A stretch of DNA of 64,000 bases, from NCBI RefSeq assembly GCF_963677315.1, contig NZ_OY781939.1, positions 2,232,001-2,296,000 of the forward strand. The letters are read 5' to 3'. The notes below the pieces were generated by a model that searched no databases, was not told the origin of the DNA, and was given only the letters and a program-made list of their open reading frames with translations. Below are positions 8,018 through 17,160 of this stretch, one piece after another. Positions within the stretch are counted from its first letter, which is position 1. Each line of letters opens with the position of its first letter. The DNA is from an uncultured Sphaerochaeta sp. (GTDB taxonomy: Bacteria; Spirochaetota; Spirochaetia; Sphaerochaetales; Sphaerochaetaceae). Both the position numbers and the translations under genes were made by a program.

Positions 8018-11000
8018 TTAGTCGAACCAAATATGCAAGATAGCAGGATTTTCCTTGGTTGCTTCCACCAATTCATCACAGTAGCGCACGCTGAACTCTC
8101 TTCCACAGACAACGCTGAGGGGAGACTCTTGTCCCTCCTCCTTGAAGTGGAGCAGGAGAGAACAGGACCCGCCATAGGAGAGACAGAGGTCCCTGAGCTG
8201 TGTGATGTGTTCATTGTTGCAGAAGGATTTTTCCAGTTCAATATGGCATCTGCTTACTGCCACAGGGGCAAGCTGGTTAGGGTCAACGAGGATCTGCTCG
8301 ATAAGATAGGAAATCTTGTCATTGCCTCGGGAGTTATCGAACTTCCCTACAAATCCATAGATTCCATCCACTTTAAGAATGTCCCGATACTGTTCATAGG
8401 TCTTTGGGAAGAGTGTTGCATCGAAGGTCGCATTCTTGTCGGTGAGCTGCAAAAAGCCCATCACACTGCCCTTTTGGGTGGTGAATGGCCTGATTCCTGT
8501 GACCATGGCTATGATGTTGACCGGACGGCCAAAGGGGACCTGTTCCAATTTTGCGGTATTGACAGTCACCCGCTGTGCAATTGCCTGGTTGAATGCATCC
8601 AGTGGGTGCCCAGAGATATAGAACCCGAGCAGTCCTTTTTCCATCTCCAATTTTTCAGGTAGGTTCCAGTCAGGCATCTCACGCATGGAAAACGTCTCCA
8701 TGGCTGCTTCTGTCTCCTCATCGAAGAGAGAAATCTGCCCGAATGCGGTTGCTTCTTTTCGTTTCTGTACATAGGTGATGGCATCACTGAGATTCTCAAG
8801 CAGGGTGGGGCGGTTGGTCCCCAGTGTGTCAAATGCCCCTGCCTTGATCAGTGACTCCAGGAGTTTGGTATTCATCGCCTTGGTTTCCAAGCGGGTAAGG
8901 AAGTCAAGCAAGTCCTTGTAGGGTCCGCTCTCTTCCCTCTCCCTTACGATAAGTTCAACGATTCCTTCCCCCACATTCTTGATACCTGCGAGTCCATACA
9001 CAATCTTTCCCTCAACAACAGAGAAATGTTTGTCGGAGTAGTTGATCGATGGAGGGAGGATATCCAGCCCATTGTCTTTTGCAACTTGTAAGTACTCACT
9101 GAACTTATCTGGACTTCCCATCTCATTGGTGAGGTTGGCAGCCCAGAATTCAGCAGGGTAGTTCGCTTTCAGGTATGCTGTCTGGTAGGCCACCACCGAG
9201 TAGGCAACCGCATGGCTCTTATTGAATCCATAGCCTGCAAAGGGTTCCAGCATCTCAAAGATCTCAATGGCATGTTGCTCCGTTCTTCCAAGTGCCTTTG
9301 CCCCTGCAATGAACTTTACCTTCTCCTTTTCCAAGGCAGCAACTTTCTTCTTACCCATGATACGCCTGAGAATATCTGCGTTGCCGAGAGAGTACCCAGC
9401 GATAATCTGGGCCACCTTCATTACCTGTTCCTGGTAGACGATGACACCGTAGGTGGTTTTCAGTTCCTCTTCCAGTTCAGGGTTCGCATAGGTAATAGGT
9501 TGTTTGCCGAGTTTGCAGTTGATGAACTGCGGGATATAGGCCATTGGGCCAGGACGGTAGAGTGCATTCAAGGCAACCAGGTCCTCTATATCGTTGGGTT
9601 TTGCTTCCTTGAGGATGTTCTGCATTCCTTGGCTTTCAAACTGGAATACTGCGTTGCTCTCACCTCTACCAAGCATGGCAAAGGTCTTCTCGTCTTGTTC
9701 GTCGATCTCACCTGCATTGAAGGAGGGATCCTTTTTCTTGATCAAGTCTTCGGTATGTTTAACCAAAGTGAGGGTCTTGAGTCCCAGGAAGTCCATCTTT
9801 ACCAACCCACACTCCTCAATGAGGTCCATTGAGTACTGGGTGGAGATTGCTCCGGTCTTCGCGTCACGGTAGAGGGGGACATAGTTGAGCAGGTTCTCCT
9901 TGCCTATGACTACCCCTGCCGCATGGGTGGATGTATGTCGGTTCAGACCCTCAAGACGGCGTGCTGCATCGAAGAGTTCAGCATAGACCCCTCCCTTCTT
10001 TTCCAGCTCTACCAGATCGTTGTTCTGCTCGAAGGCTTTTGTCAAATTCATCTTCGGGTCATCGGGAATGAGTTTGCAGATATTGTTCGATTCCTCGAAA
10101 GGAATATCCAGTACCCTGGCAACATCCTTCACTACAGCCTTTGCTTTCAAGGTACCGAAAGTGGCAATCTGGGCAACTCGTTCGGTTCCGTAGTGCTCGG
10201 TGACATAATTGATGACTTCCTGCCTTCTCTCGTAGCAGAAGTCAATATCGAAGTCCGGCATACTTACTCGTTCCGGGTTGAGGAATCGTTCAAACAGTAG
10301 GTTGTATTTGATTGGATCAACATCGGTTATTCCCAGTGAGTAAGCTACAAGGGAACCTGCACCGGAGCCTCGTCCTGGGCCTACTGGGATGTCATGGTTC
10401 TTTGCCCACTGGATGTAGTCCATGACGATAAGGAAATACCCTTCGAACTGCATCTTGGTGATGATATCGAGTTCGTAATCAAGACGTTTTTGTAGCTCCT
10501 CGGTGATGGTCTCATAGTGTGATCTCAAACCTTCGTTGGAGAGGTGGCGAAGATAGTCGGCTGTATCACTGAACTCGGGTGGAACTTCGAAGTTTGGAAG
10601 CAGGGGCCCGGGAAAGTGGATCTCCAGATTGCACCGCTCTGCAATCTTGAGTGTATTCTCGATTGCCTCAGGACACCAACTGAAGAGCTCACTCATCTCC
10701 TGCTCGCTCTTCATGTAGAATTCCTGGTTGGGGAAACGCATCCGGTTCGGGTCATTCTTCTTGGAGTTTGTGCCAACACAGAGCAGGAGATCCTGAGCGT
10801 TTGCATCACTCTTTTCGATGTAGTGGATGTCATTGGTGCAAACCAAGGGGATACCTGTCTCATCACTGATCTGTTTCAGCAATGGATTGGTTTTCTTCTG
10901 TTCAGGTAGTCCGTGGTCCTGCATTTCCAGGTAGTATCGTCCATCATCGAAGACTGAGGCAAACCACTGTGCCCTCTCTTTAGCCAAGTCATACTGGTCG

Positions 11001-11485
11001 TTGAGCAGATGTTGCAGAATCTCACCGCCAAGGCAGGCTGAGAGGCAAATCAAGCCTTCATTATGCTTGATGAGCAACTCGTCATCGATTCTGGGTTTGA
11101 AGTAAAACCCTTCAGTATAGGAAATCGAGTTGAGTTCCATCAGGTTATGGTATCCCTTCTCATTCATTGCAAGAAGAATGAGGTGGTACTGGTTGGGCTT
11201 TTTCCCTCCTGGAAGAGGACGCTCGGTATGATCCTTTGGATTACTGTAGAACTCACACCCTATGATGGGGTTGATCCCTGCCTCCTTTGCAGCGTAATAG
11301 AATCGCAGGGCTCCGAACATGTTCCCATGATCAGTGATGGCCAGGCTCTTCATTCCCAGCTCTTTGGCTTTTGCCATATAGCGGGGGATCGGGGCTGCTC
11401 CATCGAGCAGGGAAAAATCGGTATGATTGTGCAGGTGGATGAAGGTACTCTGCATCTCGGTGGACACTATTTCAGACTCAGCCAT
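8018..11485 (-). CDS. dnaE: DNA polymerase III alpha subunit (replicative polymerase)
   Basis: 1155 residues from ATG 11485, about 9 nt after TTGGAG; upstream in-frame starts at 11491 (ATG) and 11500 (TTG) are possible. The N-terminal PHP domain begins FIHLHNHTDFSLLDG. The polymerase core has the catalytic Asp pair in PDFDIDFCYERR near residue 410 and GPGRGSGAGSLVAYSLGITDVDP before it. The HhH and OB-fold regions follow. This is the DnaE1-type replicase without an N-terminal exonuclease. It follows the xanthine-dehydrogenase-like trio by 18 nt, so it may be partly co-transcribed with it. Confidence 0.97.
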   Translation of the reverse strand: MAESEIVSTEMQSTFIHLHNHTDFSLLDGAAPIPRYMAKAKELGMKSLAITDHGNMFGALRFYYAAKEAGINPIIGCEFYSNPKDHTERPLPGGKKPNQYHLILLAMNEKGYHNLMELNSISYTEGFYFKPRIDDELLIKHNEGLICLSACLGGEILQHLLNDQYDLAKERAQWFASVFDDGRYYLEMQDHGLPEQKKTNPLLKQISDETGIPLVCTNDIHYIEKSDANAQDLLLCVGTNSKKNDPNRMRFPNQEFYMKSEQEMSELFSWCPEAIENTLKIAERCNLEIHFPGPLLPNFEVPPEFSDTADYLRHLSNEGLRSHYETITEELQKRLDYELDIITKMQFEGYFLIVMDYIQWAKNHDIPVGPGRGSGAGSLVAYSLGITDVDPIKYNLLFERFLNPERVSMPDFDIDFCYERRQEVINYVTEHYGTERVAQIATFGTLKAKAVVKDVARVLDIPFEESNNICKLIPDDPKMNLTKAFEQNNDLVELEKKGGVYAELFDAARRLEGLNRHTSTHAAGVVIGKENLLNYVPLYRDAKTGAISTQYSMDLIEECGLVKMDFLGLKTLTLVKHTEDLIKKKDPSFNAGEIDEQDEKTFAMLGRGESNAVFQFESQGMQNILKEAKPNDIEDLVALNALYRPGPMAYIPQFINCKLGKQPITYANPELEEELKTTYGVIVYQEQVMKVAQIIAGYSLGNADILRRIMGKKKVAALEKEKVKFIAGAKALGRTEQHAIEIFEMLEPFAGYGFNKSHAVAYSVVAYQTAYLKANYPAEFWAANLTNEMGSPDKFSEYLQVAKDNGLDILPPSINYSDKHFSVVEGKIVYGLAGIKNVGEGIVELIVREREESGPYKDLLDFLTRLETKAMNTKLLESLIKAGAFDTLGTNRPTLLENLSDAITYVQKRKEATAFGQISLFDEETEAAMETFSMREMPDWNLPEKLEMEKGLLGFYISGHPLDAFNQAIAQRVTVNTAKLEQVPFGRPVNIIAMVTGIRPFTTQKGSVMGFLQLTDKNATFDATLFPKTYEQYRDILKVDGIYGFVGKFDNSRGNDKISYLIEQILVDPNQLAPVAVSRCHIELEKSFCNNEHITQLRDLCLSYGGSCSLLLHFKEEGQESPLSVVCGREFSVRYCDELVEATKENPAILHIWFD

Positions 11486-11503
11486 GTACATATGCTCCAA
11501 GCA

Positions 11504-12391
11504 TTAGGAGGAGAGCGTCTGGGCGTTGAGTTCATGCAAGAAGGATTCAAAGATTCTCCTGGCACGTTCAAGCTGTAGTTCGCTTATCGCTCCATGCATT
11601 TTTCTTAATTCAGATACCAGCTCATAGGAGAGCGTATTGACCCGTTCTGGATGAATCGGGAGGGTCTGCCCCGACAATTTCGAAACAAGATCCTTGCTGA
11701 TATGATAGGCCTTGTTTGGGAAGGTCGTGCAAAACTGTACCTTGGAAATGGTATTTTGTGCACGGGTTGCTTGAAAAGCAACTATAACACATTCGTCAGT
11801 ATTCCGGATAGGGTCTTCAACGATAATGAACCGTTGGAAATCGCCATATTCGAGCCCGATGCGAATTCTTGTCAACAGGGCTTTCTGTGGGCCGAGCAAC
11901 AGTTTCCCATCTTTGTCGTAGAGCTTGGCAATCGGGATCCAGTGGGTTGTTGCCTTTCCCCCCTGGTAGTATTTTATCTCGGCGTTTGCGTCGAGAATGG
12001 CCAGAGTCGTTGACAACCCGAAGCGAATATCGGGGACACAGAGGCTCCCTCCTATGGTGGTCTGCCTTCTCACAATCTGGGAGGCTTGGCTTTGCAGGGT
12101 TTTCTGGAGAATCTCAGGGAGGACCAGCTTTCCTGCATACAGCAACTGGCTTGCGGTGACCATTGCCCCTATTTCAACAAAACGATCATTCCTGGTAATT
12201 CGTTTCAGCTCCTCCAACTCTCCTAGATTGATGATGCCATCCTTGATCTCGCTTGGATAGTAATCCTTCTGGCTCATCAGATACGTACCGCCACCCCAGA
12301 TGACAGCTTGGGGATAGCGATGGGCTATGGTTGCAAATTCGCTCAATGTCTTGGGGGTATGGATGACAGGAGACCTAATGCCTTCGTACAC
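11504..12391 (-). CDS. FAD-binding subunit, xanthine dehydrogenase/CO dehydrogenase medium-subunit family
   Basis: 295 residues. The FAD-binding landmarks are present: VIWGGGTYLMSQKDYYP near residue 32 and RRQTTIGGSLCVPDIRFG near residue 110, corresponding to the AGGTDL and TIGGN motifs of CoxM/XdhB proteins. In this family the subunit passes electrons from the Fe-S subunit to NAD or another acceptor. It overlaps the Fe-S subunit by 17 nt, so the trio is translationally coupled. Its partner large subunit is atypical, so the trio's reaction cannot be assumed. Confidence 0.85.
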   Translation of the reverse strand: MYEGIRSPVIHTPKTLSEFATIAHRYPQAVIWGGGTYLMSQKDYYPSEIKDGIINLGELEELKRITRNDRFVEIGAMVTASQLLYAGKLVLPEILQKTLQSQASQIVRRQTTIGGSLCVPDIRFGLSTTLAILDANAEIKYYQGGKATTHWIPIAKLYDKDGKLLLGPQKALLTRIRIGLEYGDFQRFIIVEDPIRNTDECVIVAFQATRAQNTISKVQFCTTFPNKAYHISKDLVSKLSGQTLPIHPERVNTLSYELVSELRKMHGAISELQLERARRIFESFLHELNAQTLSS

Positions 12392-12926
12392 GTTTACGCC
12401 TCCTATAGGTGAGGGCTATCTCAACAATCTGCAGTAATTCAGCCATATCCATGCACTGGCATGTATTCAGACTGAGTTCTTGGATTATTGCTTCCTTGTC
12501 CAAGGGAACCTCATCATTTTGGCCTCCTGCAAGTGGAAGGTTGTTCCTCCCAAATGTACGGTTGCGTGTGTTATTGGTCATCTCTTGCAGGATGGATTCA
12601 ATGATCAGTGTCTTGGACGCATAACAATTGGGACATGGTGTGTTCCCAGTGGCCTTGTAGGCCCGCTCAATGTCTCGGTAGAGGCGTGTTTTCTGGTAGC
12701 TGTCAAAGGTCTTGACTGTCGCCTCCCTGAGACGGAATGCCGGGATAACGCAGGAGAGTGTTGCCTCGTCATTGAGAAGGACAATACAGTTTCCGCAGGC
12801 TTTTCCTCTGCAGTGGCTGTTGATGCTGGTTATCCCTACATCCTCCATAAGAATGAGTGAGAGTGGCTTGTTTGAGTTGACCGAGAGGGAAAGGGCCTTT
12901 CCGTCTATGGTGCATTCTATCTTCAT
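12375..12926 (-). CDS. [2Fe-2S] subunit, xanthine dehydrogenase/CO dehydrogenase small-subunit family
   Basis: 183 residues, longer than the usual 155-165. The plant-type [2Fe-2S] motif is intact: HCRGKACGNC then Cys 11 residues later in ATLSC. The second cluster keeps four Cys, PCPNC and NTCQC, but the usual CGFCTPG is reduced to CPNC and the loop between the two Cys pairs is longer than usual. The protein should therefore still carry two [2Fe-2S] clusters. It overlaps the large subunit by 4 nt and the FAD subunit by 17 nt. Confidence 0.85.
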   Translation of the reverse strand: MKIECTIDGKALSLSVNSNKPLSLILMEDVGITSINSHCRGKACGNCIVLLNDEATLSCVIPAFRLREATVKTFDSYQKTRLYRDIERAYKATGNTPCPNCYASKTLIIESILQEMTNNTRNRTFGRNNLPLAGGQNDEVPLDKEAIIQELSLNTCQCMDMAELLQIVEIALTYRRRKRVRRH

Positions 12927-14881
12927 ACATTACCTCTGAGTGCCCCAAGTAGGGTCTCTCCATCTACGGGGATTTTCCCAACCGGATAACCAAGTGCTTG
13001 TTCAAGGGCTGAGATAAATGCGCTGGTGATTACCCCTTTCAAAGCACTAGTGATTGAAGAAGAGATCTGTTGGCCTTCATCTTTTATGGTGATTTCAATA
13101 TTGAATGTATCGCTATGGCTCAAGAGTGCTCCAGCCTCCCTGAGTGTTGTAACAATTGTATGGCGAATCTTGCTTCTGAGGCTCTGTTCATCGAACACCC
13201 TGGAGAGTGACACAGCACACCACACTCTTCTTACCAAAGGTTGCAAGGTGACTGAGTCAATCTCCAATTCCAAGGCAGTTGCCACCCAGCTATTGCTGAG
13301 AAACATGGATCCTTTCATGCCTGGTTGTTTCGGAGAGAGCACACTTTCACAGATAGGAAGGGGCTGGACAAATCGTTTCTCCTTGATCTGATTACAAGCT
13401 TTCTGAATCTGTTGCGGCATTCTTCCACTATTTGCGGTCAGTACAGAAGGCCCGCTGTCAAGCATTTCTTTTTGTTCCTCTACAAAGGTGATGTCACTTT
13501 TTGAAACCTGTAGTTCTTCACTGATGATCTGTCTCCAGATCTCGGCGCTTGACCCGATGGTATAGAAAGAGGTATTCACTTCGACCTTGTTGTTTGGGTT
13601 GAGGGTGATCTGTACAGGTTGTTGTGGTAGGGAACGGCATTCGCTGCTGAATCCGCTTATCCCAGCTCCACAGGCGAGCGCAACCCCCCTGCTATAGTTG
13701 AAGAAGGTCGAGAGTTTGACACGCATCTGGGCCTGCATCTCATAGGCAGCGTTTTTTCTCTGGAAGTCGCTGGAGTCGCTGACTGTGGTAATGAGTTCCT
13801 TGAGCTTTGCATATTTGTCTGAACGAATGACCTGGCTGTGTGAGGAACTCTCCGAAGCAAATTTCAACCTCCAAGAGAGGGGATTGTACCCACTGAGTTT
13901 TGCCAAAGCGCTATAGTGTGCCTCTGTTGAGCAGAGTGCATCACAATAACCCAGGTCACCAAAGAAATGGGCTGGTCTTTTTCGAGAGGTGTTGAATGTA
14001 ATGGAAATGTTCAGCGACATCAGGCTATAGAGCGGTACCAAGCCCGCGATCAGTTGATTGGCCATCTCATCACTGAACAGCGAAACACTCCCTTGATCGA
14101 CTTCTACCTCGATTGATTCAGCTTGGGCTCGACCGTCGCTGAAGAACCAGGTTTTTCGTTTGATGGTGAGGTCGGGGCGGATGCTCTCTGCGTTGATGAG
14201 CATCTCGACCGGGCAGTTGCCTTTCAGGCAGGCAATGGAAGCAATGGCACACATGGTGCTCGGTGTGATGAGCATCTCATCATGTGGGGCAAAGAACGGT
14301 TCGCGATGGATTACAATGCGGCGTTTGGGAATGCCGGTAACATCACTGACGGTCTCCCTGACATGGCTTGGCCACTGGGTAGGCGTGGTGATATGCAGGA
14401 TGTCATCCTCAAGCACTACACTGATACGCGAGAGAGTATTGCTCTCATAATTGCTCCCACTATAGCGATAGGTACGCTCAAGCACTTCCAGCCCTTCTTC
14501 CTTGATGGCTTCCTCCATGTTGCCGAATTGGAAGGAGAAGGGTTTTGTTTCCACTGGTGGGGAAGCCTCCTCACCACTGGGAAGCTGGTAAGAGATATTG
14601 ATTTCCTTGCTTTTAAGCTGGACAGACTCAGTGTCATATCCAAAAAGGGCAAGAATGGGTTGGTGATAGTAAGAGATGACCGAGGAGGTGAGCAGGGGGG
14701 TGGATGCATCCAAGACGCGCACGCGGTTTGTTCCCGGGATATCCCTGGTGGTGACCAGTACAAAGTTATTGTCCAATGCAGGTAGTGAGATTTCCTCTAT
14801 TCGGCCGGCATCGACCGATGAGGTGACGATGTAGCCGTGAAGGGTGGTCACCTTGCCTGTCGATGATCGTTTTTCTGCCAT
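12923..14881 (-). CDS. Degenerate molybdopterin-subunit homologue (xanthine dehydrogenase/aldehyde oxidase family)
   Basis: 652 residues, shorter than the usual 750-780. The N-terminal part resembles the hammerhead domain (TTRDIPGTNRVRVLDASTPLL, YYHQPILALFG). The rest follows the family's order of segments, but the cofactor motifs are lost: GGGFGGK is replaced by REPFFAPHDEM, the RGFGxPQ Arg loop by HFFGDLGYCDA, the GQG loop by YTIGSSAEIW, and the catalytic KGVGEPP Glu by KDEGQQIS. The C-terminus (IPVDGETLLGALRG) still matches. GAGGA precedes the ATG. Molybdenum hydroxylase activity is doubtful. From memory, Treponema genomes also carry similar genes. Confidence 0.75.
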   Translation of the reverse strand: MAEKRSSTGKVTTLHGYIVTSSVDAGRIEEISLPALDNNFVLVTTRDIPGTNRVRVLDASTPLLTSSVISYYHQPILALFGYDTESVQLKSKEINISYQLPSGEEASPPVETKPFSFQFGNMEEAIKEEGLEVLERTYRYSGSNYESNTLSRISVVLEDDILHITTPTQWPSHVRETVSDVTGIPKRRIVIHREPFFAPHDEMLITPSTMCAIASIACLKGNCPVEMLINAESIRPDLTIKRKTWFFSDGRAQAESIEVEVDQGSVSLFSDEMANQLIAGLVPLYSLMSLNISITFNTSRKRPAHFFGDLGYCDALCSTEAHYSALAKLSGYNPLSWRLKFASESSSHSQVIRSDKYAKLKELITTVSDSSDFQRKNAAYEMQAQMRVKLSTFFNYSRGVALACGAGISGFSSECRSLPQQPVQITLNPNNKVEVNTSFYTIGSSAEIWRQIISEELQVSKSDITFVEEQKEMLDSGPSVLTANSGRMPQQIQKACNQIKEKRFVQPLPICESVLSPKQPGMKGSMFLSNSWVATALELEIDSVTLQPLVRRVWCAVSLSRVFDEQSLRSKIRHTIVTTLREAGALLSHSDTFNIEITIKDEGQQISSSITSALKGVITSAFISALEQALGYPVGKIPVDGETLLGALRGNV

Positions 14882-14905
14882 GCGATGTTCCTCTCTCGAG
14901 TATGA

Positions 14906-14934
14906 AAGATATCATGTCCCGCCCTCGAGGGCAA
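14906..14934 (-). promoter_or_regulatory. Promoter of the xanthine-dehydrogenase-like/dnaE block
   Basis: On the minus strand TTGCCC (14934-14929) and TATCTT (14911-14906) are 17 nt apart. It leaves a roughly 20-nt leader with GAGGA before the ATG at 14881, so this transcript has an ordinary ribosome binding site, unlike the facing ligA promoter. Confidence 0.6.
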
Positions 14935-14956
14935 TGAGAGAAACCACCTACTCCGC

Positions 14957-14985
14957 TTGCAAGGCAAGGGTGCAAGCCGTACAAT
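14957..14985 (+). promoter_or_regulatory. Sigma70 promoter of ligA
   Basis: TTGCAA (14957-14962), a 17-nt spacer and TACAAT (14980-14985). The ligA ATG begins at 14993, 8 nt after the last -10 base, so the predicted transcript is leaderless. TTAGGGCT precedes the ATG, with no convincing Shine-Dalgarno sequence in transcribed sequence. Confidence 0.7.
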
Positions 14986-14992
14986 TAGGGCT

Positions 14993-17098
14993 ATGAATAC
15001 CCATGAATCATCACACCTCGATGAGGTTCGTTCCCTGATAGAACAGCTTTCACGCTACCAGAGGGCATACTATGTTGATAACCAGCCCTTGGTAAGCGAT
15101 ACAGAGTATGACCGTCTCTTCGACCGGTTACAGAATTTGGAGAGTCAGTATCCCTCCCTACGTTTTCCAGATTCCCCCACCCAGCGGGTTGGCAGTGATC
15201 TGGATGCAACCTTTCCCGAAGTGCAACACACCATCCCGGTGCTGAGCCTTGACAAGGCATACGCAGAGGGCGAATTGCTCTCCTGGATTGAGCGAACGGA
15301 AACAAAGGTTTCCCGTGAGCTTGGGATTGTCATCGAGGAGAAGATTGATGGCATTTCCATCGTGCTCTATTACGAGGAAGGGTATCTGGTGCGAGCTGTA
15401 ACTCGAGGCAATGGGACCATTGGTAATGATGTAACGGCCAATGTGAAGACCATTGCTTCCATTCCATTGCATCTGAGTGAATCGGTGACTGTGGCTGTTA
15501 GGGGTGAGGTCTATCTTCCGAAAGACAAGTTTGAAACGATCAACTCCCAGATGGAGGTTCCCTATGCAAATCCAAGAAACCTTGCTGCTGGAACTATGAG
15601 AAGGATCAAGAGCAGTGAGGTTGCAAAGGTTCCTCTCCAGATATTTGTCTATGAGGGGTTCTGGGAGGGGGAGACTGAAATCAAGGATCATCTCTCCATC
15701 CTCAGCAGGCTGGTTCACTATGGTTTTCGGGTGAATCCAAACTTCGGTTACTTTACCAAATCTGCAGAGAGGGCAAAGGCACATCTACAAGAGGCCCATC
15801 TGGATGGATTTGGTGGCAGCTATGATGATATCGCCACCTATATTCAGCACCATACCAACAGACGTGCTTCACTCGGGTATGAGATAGACGGCCTGGTGGC
15901 CAAGGTAAATGAACTTGAGGTCCGTTCTCAGCTCGGGTATACGGCCCATCATCCACGATGGGCAATGGCCTACAAGTTTGAATCTCCACAGGCTCAGACA
16001 ATCTTGCTCTCCATCGATCTTCAGGTCGGGAGAACAGGACGGGTCACCCCGGTTGCACGGGTAAAGCCTGTACAGGTCGCTGGTTCCACCATCAGCAACA
16101 TCACACTCCACAACCAGGATTACATCAATATGTTGGAATTGGCACTTGGGGATGTGGTGGAGATTTCCCGAAGAGGGGATGTTATTCCAGCTGTAGAGCG
16201 GGTGATTGAGAAGAATGAGGACTCTGAGGGAGTCTATACGATGGATCCCTTCTGCCCTGTTTGCGGTACGGGGTTGGTGGAGAAGGGAGCGCATACCTTT
16301 TGTCCCAACCCCCAGTGCCCTGCGCAGGTACAGGGGCGTATAGAGTTTTTTATTTCCAAGGGCGGAATGGATATCGACAATTTCGGTCCTGAGACGGCAG
16401 CTGTCCTTATTGAGCAAGGAGTCTTGCAGGATATCCCGGATATCTACCGGATTGATTATAGAAAGGTCCTTGGTGAGTTAAGCGGATTTGGGGAGAAGAA
16501 GATTCTCCTGCTTGAAAAGGGCGTTGAAGAATCCAAGAAAAGGAGCTTCACCCAGGTGCTTATCTCCTTGGGTATCCCTGAGCTTGGCAAAAAAGGTGCC
16601 CAAATCTTGATTGAGTCTGGTCTGGACAGCATGGAAAAGCTCCTTGATGTAGCCAGGCGTCAGGATATGGAGCGGCTTACCAGCATCAAGCAGATCGGGG
16701 AGAAGAGTGCAAAGCTCTATATTGATGCATTGAATGATTCCGCGATGCAGGAGCGTATTGCTGCGTTGGCGAGTTTCGGCTTGGCAATGGAGGAGAAGGA
16801 AGATGCATATGCCTTGGTGAATGAAAGCTTTTCTGGCCAGGTGTGGTGCGTTACCGGTTCCTTCGAACACTTCAATCCTCGCTCCAAGGCAATGGATGAG
16901 GTGCTCAAGCGGGGTGGGAGAACGGTAAGTGCTGTTACAAGCAAGACAACCCACCTGCTTGCCGGTAGCGGAGGTGGCAGCAAGCTCAAGAAGGCTCAGG
17001 AAATCGGGATAACCATTGTGGATGAGCCAACCTTCTTGGCCATGTTGGGTGAAGGGGAGAAGAAGAGGGAAGAAATGCAAGGCGAATTCTCTTTTTAG
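14993..17098 (+). CDS. ligA: NAD-dependent DNA ligase
   Basis: 701 residues from ATG 14993; a TTG at 14957 would lie inside the promoter. LigA seals nicks using NAD. The Ia domain YHxxD-like segment is RAYYVDNQPLVSDTEYDRLF, the adenylated Lys is K117 in EEKIDG, and the nucleotidyltransferase motifs RGNG and GEVYLPK follow. A four-Cys zinc finger (CPVCGTG...FCPNPQC) lies near residues 420-443, then helix-hairpin-helix repeats, and a C-terminal BRCT domain starts near 620 (SGQVWCVTGSF). All domains of the family are present. Confidence 0.97.
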   Translation: MNTHESSHLDEVRSLIEQLSRYQRAYYVDNQPLVSDTEYDRLFDRLQNLESQYPSLRFPDSPTQRVGSDLDATFPEVQHTIPVLSLDKAYAEGELLSWIERTETKVSRELGIVIEEKIDGISIVLYYEEGYLVRAVTRGNGTIGNDVTANVKTIASIPLHLSESVTVAVRGEVYLPKDKFETINSQMEVPYANPRNLAAGTMRRIKSSEVAKVPLQIFVYEGFWEGETEIKDHLSILSRLVHYGFRVNPNFGYFTKSAERAKAHLQEAHLDGFGGSYDDIATYIQHHTNRRASLGYEIDGLVAKVNELEVRSQLGYTAHHPRWAMAYKFESPQAQTILLSIDLQVGRTGRVTPVARVKPVQVAGSTISNITLHNQDYINMLELALGDVVEISRRGDVIPAVERVIEKNEDSEGVYTMDPFCPVCGTGLVEKGAHTFCPNPQCPAQVQGRIEFFISKGGMDIDNFGPETAAVLIEQGVLQDIPDIYRIDYRKVLGELSGFGEKKILLLEKGVEESKKRSFTQVLISLGIPELGKKGAQILIESGLDSMEKLLDVARRQDMERLTSIKQIGEKSAKLYIDALNDSAMQERIAALASFGLAMEEKEDAYALVNESFSGQVWCVTGSFEHFNPRSKAMDEVLKRGGRTVSAVTSKTTHLLAGSGGGSKLKKAQEIGITIVDEPTFLAMLGEGEKKREEMQGEFSF

Positions 17099-17108
17099 GG
17101 TCGTTTTA

Positions 17109-17137
17109 GTGACATTTCTCCAGAAAACGTATATACA
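17109..17137 (+). promoter_or_regulatory. Promoter of the aminotransferase-modE-pfk operon
   Basis: GTGACA (17109-17114), 17 nt, TATACA (17132-17137). Transcription would begin near 17143-17144. An ATG at 17143 could be used leaderless, but GGAGGA at 17148-17153 points to the ATG at 17161. Confidence 0.55.
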
Positions 17138-17160
17138 TACCCATGACTGGAGGACAGAAT

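Noticed and set aside
7978..8241. N-terminal extension of the YggT protein to 8241
   Set aside because: The extension lies in the dnaE 3' end in another frame, is not hydrophobic, and ATG 7977 has a strong GGAGG.
8033..10909. Several plus-strand frames of 120-210 residues opposite dnaE
   Set aside because: All overlap the well-supported dnaE reading frame and lack motifs, starts with binding sites or promoters.
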